Source: Chloroflexi bacterium 54-19
GTDB taxonomy: Bacteria; Chloroflexota; Chloroflexia; Chloroheliales; Chloroheliaceae
DNA length: 47,123 nt
Reading direction: 5' to 3'
Assembly (NCBI GenBank): GCA_001898225.1
Contig: MKTJ01000073.1
Location: 1 to 47,123 of the forward strand
Made by a program: the position numbers and the translations under genes. Every line of letters begins with the position of its first letter. Positions within the stretch are counted from its first letter, which is position 1. The notes under the pieces were generated by a model. The model saw only the letters and a program-made list of their open reading frames with translations, had not been told where the DNA came from and made no database searches. Shown piece after piece: positions 40,672-47,123 of this stretch.

Positions 40672-41133
40672 CTAAGATTTTTTGATGGTCGGTCTGGTGG
40701 AAGGCGCTACCGGAAAGAATTTATTCCGCTGCCGGAAAAGCAAGATGCCGCAAATCAAACAAATTACACATAGTATGCTCCCGGCAACGGCCAGAGTGGT
40801 TGGCAAAAGCCCCAGGAACAGGAACGGCACCGCGAAGAATAGATAGGTCGCCAGGGAGATGACGGTCCCCCAGAAGGCCAGTTTGTCGTAGCGGGGCAGG
40901 TAAAAAATCAGCCATACCTCGACCATAACCATTACGGCGGCGGCGGGCAGAATTCGGAATTTGTTATCCGGGTCCGAGTCGGTCACCGAAATCAACACCA
41001 TCCAGAGGGTGGCAAGTAGAATCAGGCCGATGACGCCCACCACGAACAGGGTTTCCCAGTCGTGGTTGCGCCAGGCGGTAGGCCGGGTGCGTGTATATTC
41101 GGAAGATTCAGGGGACGGAGTTTTTGTCGCCAT
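40672..41133 (-). CDS. Four-helix membrane protein, unknown function
   Basis: A 153-residue protein from ATG 41133; a TTG at 41154 would add 7 residues but has no ribosome binding site either. The N-terminus (about 1-27) is polar, then come four predicted helices (about 28-49, 61-81, 87-108, 110-135) and a basic tail. The stop lies 26 bases before the possible ATC start of the prenyltransferase on the same strand, so the two are probably an operon and this may assist it. No family recognised. Confidence 0.65.
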   Translation of the reverse strand: MATKTPSPESSEYTRTRPTAWRNHDWETLFVVGVIGLILLATLWMVLISVTDSDPDNKFRILPAAAVMVMVEVWLIFYLPRYDKLAFWGTVISLATYLFFAVPFLFLGLLPTTLAVAGSILCVICLICGILLFRQRNKFFPVAPSTRPTIKKS

Positions 41134-41269
41134 CGAAATAACCCAATCGCTCAAAAAGGACGAACCAACCCGCCTTCAGGTGATTCCTGTAAGGCGTGCC
41201 GAACGTTAAAACCGGGTTTTAAGTTTTGGTTAAAAGAAAAACTTGAAATGCCAGGTTTGCGTACAGGCC

Positions 41270-41303
41270 CGGCCATTCCAGGCGGGTGAAAAAGGAATGG
41301 CCG
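41270..41303. other. Perfect 10-bp hairpin
   Basis: CGGCCATTCC (41270-41279) and GGAATGGCCG (41294-41303) with a 14-base loop. There is no T-run. It lies between larE and the next leftward gene and may mark the 3' end of the larE transcript. Confidence 0.4.
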
Positions 41304-41364
41304 CGCTATTACCAGGGACTTTTCTCCCCGCAGGTCGTATTTCCGGGTGTTAAGTATTTTCCTG

Positions 41365-41420
41365 GTAACTGAAAACTAAACACTGAAAACAAAAAACTTT
41401 TCCGTTAAACGTTATTGTAT
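41365..41420. repeat. Dispersed intergenic repeat, inverted copy
   Basis: CTGAAAACTAAACACTGAAAA and CCGTTAAACGTTATTG. Read on the other strand it gives AGTGTTTAGTTTTCAG and AACGTTTAAC, as in the copies at 10329, 34210, 39684 and 42412. It overlaps the last codons of larE. Confidence 0.45.
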
Positions 41421-42290
41421 TACGTTCAGAGGCTTTTTCCGGTTGAAAATGACCTCGTTCAGGCTGCCGGTGCGGTAGCCGTCCAGGTCCAGGGAAACAA
41501 AGGCGTAACCGATTTCGTGCAGACCCTGGGAGATTTGCTGGCGGGTGCCGTCTTCCAGGAAGCGGGCAAAATCGGTAGGCCGGATTTCAATCCGGGCCAT
41601 ATCGCCGTGATGCCGGACCCGCACCCCCACAAAGCCTAAATCCTGCAAATATTCTTCGGCCCGGCCCACCTTTTCGAGGGCTTCAACCGTAACCGGGGTG
41701 CCGTAGGGAATCCGCGAGGATAGGCAGGCTGCCGCCGGTTTGTTCCAGGTCGGCAGGCCCAGGGCCTTCGAAAGGGCCCGGATGTCGGCCTTTGTGAACC
41801 CGGCCTCAACGAGTGGGCTGCGGACTTGCAGTTCTTTCCCGGCGCGCTGACCGGGCCGGTGGTCGCCCTTGTCGTCCAGGTTAAAGCCGTCCGCAATAAA
41901 GGCAAAGTTTTGCTGCTCGGCCATCTCGGTCAGTTCGGTGTAAAGGGTGCTTTTGCAATAGTAGCAGCGATTGGGGCTATTCTCGACATAACCCTCTTTA
42001 TCCATTTCTTTGGTGTAGGTCAGGTGTAACCGGACACCCATCTCGGCGGCGTGTTTTTTCGCCAGTTCGACCTCGCGAGGCGGAACCGAAGGAGAAATCG
42101 CCAGGCAGCCCGCCGCTCGTTCCGGCCCTAAGGTTTCGTGGGCCACTTTGAGGACCAGGGCGCTATCCACCCCCCCGCTATAGGCCACCAGCACGCTTTC
42201 CATCCCGTTGAAGACAGCCACCAACCGGGCGGCTTTGGCTTCGAGTTCCGGGTCAACATTTATATTTAAATTGTTTATTTGGAGAGTCAT
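41412..42290 (-). CDS. larE: LarE-type ATP-dependent sulfur transferase
   Basis: A 292-residue PP-loop enzyme that adds sulfur to the pyridinium dinucleotide precursor of the nickel-pincer cofactor used by lactate racemase-like enzymes. The ATP motif is AYSGGVDSA (36-44). Three Cys sit in family positions: Cys109 and Cys112 in NRCYYCKS and Cys189 in KPAAACLSSRIPYG. Having all three suggests a type that binds an iron-sulfur cluster carrying the transferred sulfur, rather than one sacrificing a single Cys; this is from memory of the family. larA, larB and larC are not in the window. Confidence 0.88.
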   Translation of the reverse strand: MTLQINNLNINVDPELEAKAARLVAVFNGMESVLVAYSGGVDSALVLKVAHETLGPERAAGCLAISPSVPPREVELAKKHAAEMGVRLHLTYTKEMDKEGYVENSPNRCYYCKSTLYTELTEMAEQQNFAFIADGFNLDDKGDHRPGQRAGKELQVRSPLVEAGFTKADIRALSKALGLPTWNKPAAACLSSRIPYGTPVTVEALEKVGRAEEYLQDLGFVGVRVRHHGDMARIEIRPTDFARFLEDGTRQQISQGLHEIGYAFVSLDLDGYRTGSLNEVIFNRKKPLNVIQ

Positions 42291-42411
42291 TTTGAGTTTT
42301 GAGTCCTTTGGGTTTGAGTCCTTCTGAGTTGAAAATTCTTAATCAGGGCCAAAGAGTAACATATCAAGCTACCCTTTTCAAGTTTCGAGGCCTTGCGGGC
42401 AGGGGGAAAGT

Positions 42412-42443
42412 GTTTAGTATTTAGTGTTCAGTTTTTAGTTTCT
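42412..42443. repeat. Dispersed intergenic repeat, short copy
   Basis: GTGTTTAGTATTTAGTGTTCAG then TTTTTAGTTT: a tandem run of TTTAGTGTTCAG-like units related to the copies at 10329, 39720 and 41370. Confidence 0.45.
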
Positions 42444-42618
42444 CACACTCGCGGATAACAACTAAAGGTGGGAGTGCAGTCGAAGCGTCTCAGAGCCGTT
42501 GGCGAGATCATTATTTTAAGAATGGAATATACGGGCCTATACTGGGTTAAAACAGAAAAGATTTCTTTAGATTTGGCTTAATTCTGAGGCTGGCTAAGAA
42601 AAAGAGCTATTTTGCTGC

Positions 42619-42656
42619 TATAATGAAGGTGGGGTTTAGTAGAAAACCCCACTTTT
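42619..42656 (+). terminator. Terminator-like hairpin directly after a TATAAT box
   Basis: GTGGGGTTT (42629-42637) and AAACCCCAC (42644-42652) pair perfectly with a 6-base loop, then TTTT. A TATAAT stands at 42619-42624, just 4 bases before the stem, with no good -35. The flanking 594-base gap (42291-42884) otherwise shows only the short repeat and the leader of the protease gene. Confidence 0.55.
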
Positions 42657-42884
42657 GCAGTATCCGAACTCCTTAATTTACATAATCCGAGCGTTTTTCA
42701 GGCAACCACCGCCCTTCCGGTTCGTTAGATTTATGGGTCCCCTGTTACAAAACAAATAATAACCTTCCTGGTGTACCCGGCCCAGGGCATATTTGCCCCT
42801 GGTTTAGCTTTGGCTTAGTTTCGAGCCGCCGGAACCAGTCGTACTGGTAGCCAGGCTGGGGTAGGGCGCTCATAATATTCAGGT

Positions 42885-45800
42885 ATGAACCGAATGTCGC
42901 GAATTAAGTTTAAAGCCGCCGTGTCCGGTCTTATCATCTTTTCAATCCTTTTTTCGACCAACCTGCCGCTTATTACCTTCGCCCAGGTGGCCGACCCGGT
43001 AGTCGAACTTCCCGGCAGCGTGGCCCCGGACCTCGGCGCCCCGGCTACCCCGCCCCCCGGCAAAAATGCTCCGACCGACCCGGCCCAGGTGAATGTCGTG
43101 CTGAAGCCCCGCAATGATGCGGCTTTTCAGGCCCTGGCCGAGGCCGTTTCCGACCCCGATTCACCCCGCTACCAGAAGCCTATGACCGGCGCCGAGTACC
43201 GGCAAAACTACCAGCCCGACGCCTCGAGCATCTCTACCGTCAAAGGTTATTTCACCGGGCAGGGCATGACTCTGACCTACGAAAGCCCCAGCGAACTGGT
43301 TATGACCTTTAAGACCACCCTCGGCCAGCGGGATAAAGCTTTTGGCACCACCACCGAGTATCGTACCAACGCCCAGGGCGATTCCGGCTTGATTAACACC
43401 GCGCCTCTCCTACTCCCGGCCTCGGTCGCCAAGAATGTTTCGGGTATCCTCGGTTTTGACGAACTTCACCAGGCCAGGGTAAATTCAGTTTCGGTTAAAC
43501 CGGGCGCAGGGGGCAGCGTTATCTCGCGCGATAGCGTCAGCGGCGTGACCCCGGCCCAGTTGCGGGCGGCCTATAATTTCCCCTCGGCCTATACCGGGGC
43601 CGGGACCAAGGTCGGTATCGTCCTCTGGACTGCCCCCGACCTGAACAATACCAATCTCTGGAAATCGGATAACGGCATCTCGGGCTCGGTGACAATCGTG
43701 GACGTAGCCTCGACCAATCCGCAACCCAATTCCGGCGACCTCGAAGCCCACATGGATATTCAGCTAGTCCTGACCGCCGCCCCGGCCACGGCAGTCCGTT
43801 TTTATGTGGCCGGGAGCAGCACTTTTGACGCCCTGGGGGTAGCCCTCCAAAAAGCGGTGGACGATAACGTCAACGCAATAAATGGTAGCTGGGGCAACTG
43901 CGAGACTAATATCAGCGATTCGACCAAGGCTTCCTACACCACCATTTTTCAAAATGGGGCGGCCAAAGGTATCCCGTTCTTCTTTAGTAGCGGCGATAAT
44001 GGCGTCTTTGAATGTAACAGCGGTGGGGTTTCCCAGGTTGGTTTTAGCCAGTTCCCGGCCAGCGACCCCCTGGTGACCTCGGTCGGCGGCACTTCACTCG
44101 ACCACTCCGGCAGCACCTGGCTCAACGAAACAGCCTGGAGTTGCAATTCCTCGAATGATACAACCTGCCTGGTGAGCAATGGGGGGTCTTCGACAGGCGG
44201 CAAGACCGTCAGTTACGCCCGGCCCGCCTACCAGTCAAATATCACGCCGCCCACCGAGCCGAAATTTACCAACGGCTCAGCCAACACCCGCCTGCAACCG
44301 GATATAAGTATGAACGGCGACCCCAACAGCGGGGAATTGATTTATATCAACGGCTGTTCTGTTTCCTCCGGGACCTGCCCCCAGGGAGGCGGCACCAGCG
44401 CCAGTTCTCCTTTGCTGGCCGGTTTGGCGGCCCTGGCAGCCCAGCAAAAAGGTTTCTCTCCCGGCAGCAGCAACAAATTTATTTACCGGAATTTTCCCGG
44501 CACCTGGGGTTTTGATGTAACTTCCGGCTATAACGGCGTGACCTCGAAGCCCGGTTGGGACTACACGACCGGGCTTGGCTCCATAAAAAATGTAACCGGC
44601 TTTCTCAACGCCTTTACCCAACCCGCGCCCTTCCTGACCGCCTCAAGCCCGGTTATAGTCGAGATAGCCGGGAATGGCAATGGGCAGGTTGACCCCGGCG
44701 AAACCATCGGTCTCCAAATCCCACTCACCAACAGCGGTGACCTGGCCGCGAACGGGGTTTCTGCCACCCTGGCCCTGACCGGAGGCAGCGCCACCCTCAC
44801 CGGGAACAATTCCGCCTACCCGAATATCGCGGTGAACGGTTCGGCTACCAACTCTTCTTACTTTACCTTTTCGACCAGCTATACCCTGGCCTGTGCCAGC
44901 GTCCTTTCTTTCAGGCTGACCGTATCCTACAATTCCGGCCTCTCCTACGTTTACACTTTTAGTCTGACGGTCGGCGCACCCGTGGCCGGGACCGCCCAGA
45001 CTATTTCCAATTCGACGGCCCTGCCCATCCCCGATAACAACGCCCTGGGAGTCACTTCCACCATAACCGTCCCGTCCAACTTTACCCTGGCCGATGTGAA
45101 CGTGACGGTCAATGTCACCCATACTTTTGACAGCGATTTAATCTTAGAATTGACCGGGCCGGACAATGCTACCTCGGTCTTGCTTGCCAGCCACCGGGGT
45201 GGCAGCGGCGATAACTATAGTGGTACTATTTTTGATAGCCAGGCAGCCACACCTATTTCCGCCGGGACGGCTCCCTTTAACGGCAGTTACCAGCCGGAAC
45301 AATCGCTAAACGCTTACAATAATATGGCTTCCGGCGGCGCCTGGAAATTAAACGTGGCCGATACCAGCGCCGCCGATACGGGCACCCTCAATAGCTGGTC
45401 GGTATCGCTAAAGCCTCTGACCTATAGCTGTGTAACTTACAACCCGGTCCCGGTTCTTACCAATATTTCCCCGACCAGCGCACCTATGGGGGCAGCGGCC
45501 TTTACCCTTACCCTCAACGGCTCGAATTTTGTAAATGGCGCGGTGGTGCGCTGGAATGGGAGCAACCGGATGACCACCTTTGTCAACAGCACCCAGTTGA
45601 CCGCCCAGATTCCGGCCTCCGACCTGACGACTTTTGGCAATTATGCCGTTACGGTCTTTAACCCGGCCCCCGGCGGCGGTCTTTCGGGCAGCTTACCTTT
45701 CTCGGTGGTGAACCCGGTCCCGGTCATTTCGGGCGTTTCGGCTCCGAACGGCACCTTTGCCGGGGGCGATAACTTTGTCCTGACCGTCAACGGTTCCAAA

Positions 45801-46643
45801 TTCGTAAGAGGCGCGACGGTCCTCTGGCAGAATTCGCCTCGCCCCACCACTTTTGTCAGCAGCAGCCAGCTAACCGCCCTGGTTTCAAGCCGGGATATTT
45901 CGGCCAGCGGCACCTATGCGGTGGCGGTCCAGAATCCCGCGCCCGGTGGTGGCACCTCCAACGCCGGGTCCCTATCGCTGGTCAACACCACACCGGTTAT
46001 CTCGAACACCATTCCCGCGTCAGTCCCGGTCAATACCGCTTTTGTCCTGACAATTAACGGTTCGTTTTTCGTGACCAGTCCCAACCCTACCACGGTTTTA
46101 TGGAACGGTTCGCCGCACGCCGCGACCTACCTGAATAACCACCAGCTAACTATTTCATTGAGCGCTTCAGACACCGCCAGCACCGGGAACAAAACAATCA
46201 CGGTGACCAATCCGACACCGGGCGGTGGTAGTGCTACCTTGAGTTTCCCGGTGGCGGCGGGCTGCGTGCCCCTGGTGGTTACTCAGACCAGCGACGGCCC
46301 ATCTTCAACCTGCGGTTATTTGCGCTATGCTCTCGCCCAGGCCAGTATGACCTCTCCTAAAGGGGCGGTTAGCCTGGCCTATACCAGCGGGCAAACCCTC
46401 ACCCTGACTACCTCGCTGTCCGTTCCGGTCGGAGTCTCTATCAATGGCTTTTGCACCGCCTCCGGCCCCGGTGTGACCATAGCAGGGACCGGGACTGGTG
46501 ACGTGGTGAGTTTGAACGGCAGCAGCAGTCTGTACGGTCTATTTATAAAAGGGTTTGGTGGGCCGGTGGTGGCCCAGTTCCAGGCATTTTCAGGCGGCAC
46601 TTCGGCCAACAAAATGGCCTGCTCGAAAATAAGCAAAAGTTAG
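42885..46643 (+). CDS. Sedolisin (S53) protease with P-domain, IPT/TIG repeats and beta-helix-like tail
   Basis: A 1,252-residue secreted acid-type serine protease. The signal is at about 1-33. A pro-kumamolisin activation domain (about 60-205) precedes the S53 catalytic domain (about 222-580): Glu287 and Asp291 in DLEAHMDIQ, Asp371 in FFSSGDNGVF, and Ser505 in GGTSASSP, with the calcium site around WDYTTGLGSI. Then come a beta-sandwich (590-700), a proprotein-convertase-type P-domain (about 705-845), and three IPT/TIG-like repeats beginning at NPVPVLTNI, NPVPVISGV and NTTPVISNT. The tail from about 1,130 resembles the start of a CSLREA-type beta-helix (VTQTSDGPSSTCGYLRYAL) but stops early. 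The start may be ATG 42885 or 42894. Confidence 0.93.
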   Translation: MNRMSRIKFKAAVSGLIIFSILFSTNLPLITFAQVADPVVELPGSVAPDLGAPATPPPGKNAPTDPAQVNVVLKPRNDAAFQALAEAVSDPDSPRYQKPMTGAEYRQNYQPDASSISTVKGYFTGQGMTLTYESPSELVMTFKTTLGQRDKAFGTTTEYRTNAQGDSGLINTAPLLLPASVAKNVSGILGFDELHQARVNSVSVKPGAGGSVISRDSVSGVTPAQLRAAYNFPSAYTGAGTKVGIVLWTAPDLNNTNLWKSDNGISGSVTIVDVASTNPQPNSGDLEAHMDIQLVLTAAPATAVRFYVAGSSTFDALGVALQKAVDDNVNAINGSWGNCETNISDSTKASYTTIFQNGAAKGIPFFFSSGDNGVFECNSGGVSQVGFSQFPASDPLVTSVGGTSLDHSGSTWLNETAWSCNSSNDTTCLVSNGGSSTGGKTVSYARPAYQSNITPPTEPKFTNGSANTRLQPDISMNGDPNSGELIYINGCSVSSGTCPQGGGTSASSPLLAGLAALAAQQKGFSPGSSNKFIYRNFPGTWGFDVTSGYNGVTSKPGWDYTTGLGSIKNVTGFLNAFTQPAPFLTASSPVIVEIAGNGNGQVDPGETIGLQIPLTNSGDLAANGVSATLALTGGSATLTGNNSAYPNIAVNGSATNSSYFTFSTSYTLACASVLSFRLTVSYNSGLSYVYTFSLTVGAPVAGTAQTISNSTALPIPDNNALGVTSTITVPSNFTLADVNVTVNVTHTFDSDLILELTGPDNATSVLLASHRGGSGDNYSGTIFDSQAATPISAGTAPFNGSYQPEQSLNAYNNMASGGAWKLNVADTSAADTGTLNSWSVSLKPLTYSCVTYNPVPVLTNISPTSAPMGAAAFTLTLNGSNFVNGAVVRWNGSNRMTTFVNSTQLTAQIPASDLTTFGNYAVTVFNPAPGGGLSGSLPFSVVNPVPVISGVSAPNGTFAGGDNFVLTVNGSKFVRGATVLWQNSPRPTTFVSSSQLTALVSSRDISASGTYAVAVQNPAPGGGTSNAGSLSLVNTTPVISNTIPASVPVNTAFVLTINGSFFVTSPNPTTVLWNGSPHAATYLNNHQLTISLSASDTASTGNKTITVTNPTPGGGSATLSFPVAAGCVPLVVTQTSDGPSSTCGYLRYALAQASMTSPKGAVSLAYTSGQTLTLTTSLSVPVGVSINGFCTASGPGVTIAGTGTGDVVSLNGSSSLYGLFIKGFGGPVVAQFQAFSGGTSANKMACSKISKS

Positions 46644-46709
46644 TTGCACCAGAAAATTAGAAGGGGATTAGAGTTAAACAACATTTAGGGCAGGGACAAA
46701 GGTTCGACC

Positions 46710-46738
46710 TTGACCTTGAGCCCTTTTGCGAGTATAAT
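46710..46738 (+). promoter_or_regulatory. Promoter of rpoB
   Basis: TTGACC (46710-46715), 17 bases, TATAAT (46733-46738). It faces rpoB and gives a leader of about 200 bases. A weaker set, TTGTTA (46897-46902), 18 bases, TACAAT (46921-46926), lies too close to the ribosome binding site to be likely. Confidence 0.7.
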
Positions 46739-46948
46739 TTGCGCCTACATTTTGAATATTCTTTTAAGAAGGAAAGCACTACTAAACCCGGCCCTGAAGA
46801 AGGCAAACGAAACTCTAAATCTCAACGCTGAGATAACCCCACGCAGATTAAAGTTTCAATCCCGCTTACAGGTCGGTTCGGTACGTGCTTATTGCATTGT
46901 TACCTTCAGGCAGGTGAGGGTACAATGTGATTAAGGAGTAACTAACAC

Positions 46949-47123
46949 ATGTCAATGGCTGCTATCGAAAAACTCTCCCCTTCGATTTTCCAGGCTGGCG
47001 CCGAGAATGACGCAAAACTTAAAAGACCTGAACGCCATTGGTTCTCCCGCATCCCAACGGTGCTGGAGATGCCCCGGCTTATTCAGACGCAGATTGACAG
47101 CTTCGAGTGGTTCAAACGCGAAG
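46949..47123 (+). CDS. rpoB: RNA polymerase beta subunit, N-terminal fragment
   Basis: The first 58 codons of rpoB; the gene runs off the right edge. ATG 46949 follows AAGGAG at 46933-46938. After a lineage-specific head of about 30 residues, the segment IPTVLEMPRLIQTQIDSFEW then FKREG corresponds to the conserved beta-subunit start, in which the protein contacts the lobe region. The beta subunit forms half of the RNA polymerase active-site cleft. An alternative start is the ATG two codons later. It marks the edge of a core housekeeping locus and shows that this is the main chromosome. Confidence 0.9.
   Translation, partial: MSMAAIEKLSPSIFQAGAENDAKLKRPERHWFSRIPTVLEMPRLIQTQIDSFEWFKRE

Noticed and set aside
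46710..46934. Open frame of 74 codons before rpoB
   Set aside because: It begins inside the rpoB promoter -35 box, has no ribosome binding site and no protein-like pattern; the region is better explained as the rpoB leader.
1..47123. tRNA or rRNA genes, CRISPR arrays, insertion sequences and prophage genes
   Set aside because: I looked for T-loop motifs, regularly spaced repeats, transposase-like frames and phage structural genes and found none convincing. GGTTCGACC near 46701 is part of the rpoB promoter region, with no cloverleaf.

Overview
The window reads as a stretch of bacterial chromosome, most likely from the phylum Chloroflexota. This rests on the mix of genes: lipoproteins with a shared Ala-Cys-Gly-Asp lipobox context and long Thr/Ala/Pro linkers, a mersacidin/lichenicidin-type leader peptide, a K+-independent proton-pumping pyrophosphatase, paired family-9 glycosyltransferases, and intergenic repeats of the kinds I associate with that phylum. 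I could not run a search, so the phylum is an inference and I do not name a genus. Coding density is ordinary and base composition is moderate, apart from an AT-rich block in the first 1.25 kb. I see no tRNA, rRNA, CRISPR array, transposase or prophage gene.

Left part (1-5800): the 5' end of a secreted protein; three tandem small two-helix membrane proteins in AT-rich DNA; a MerR-type regulator divergent from clpP with two near-consensus promoters back to back; a CE7 acetyl-xylan esterase; an MFS exporter with a perfect inverted repeat at its predicted transcription start; and an orphan RiPP precursor with a double-glycine leader.

Middle (5800-22700): an AttH/CrtC-like lipoprotein and a membrane protein; a leftward three-gene operon (unknown protein, methyltransferase, SAM hydrolase) behind a consensus promoter with a palindrome at its start site; an SDR and a divergent QueA-family protein; a zinc-ribbon peptide; a lacI-GH1 beta-glucosidase unit; a DoxX-like membrane protein; an EamA transporter with a histidine-rich tail; a CoA-transferase-family protein that seems to lack the catalytic glutamate; then a probable structured RNA with its own promoter directly ahead of hppA, and a CheY-like response regulator.

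Right part (22900-47123): a PQQ-type beta-propeller lipoprotein; a GntR/UTRA regulator; membrane proteins including YihY and DUF4230 families and a 44-residue single-helix protein; a Tat-type dienelactone hydrolase lipoprotein; a double GNAT protein; another lipoprotein; hslU without hslV; a macrodomain protein with an extra N-terminal domain; fabZ followed by two overlapping GT9 genes (an envelope/glycolipid cluster); an MFS permease; a UbiA prenyltransferase whose start looks non-canonical; an orphan larE; a 1,252-residue sedolisin (S53) protease with P-domain, three IPT/TIG-like repeats and a beta-helix-like tail; and the first 58 codons of rpoB.

The items most worth following up are the RiPP precursor without modification enzymes, the structured RNA before hppA, the macrodomain fusion, the CoA-transferase and QueA paralogues with altered active-site motifs, and the family of dispersed intergenic repeats.
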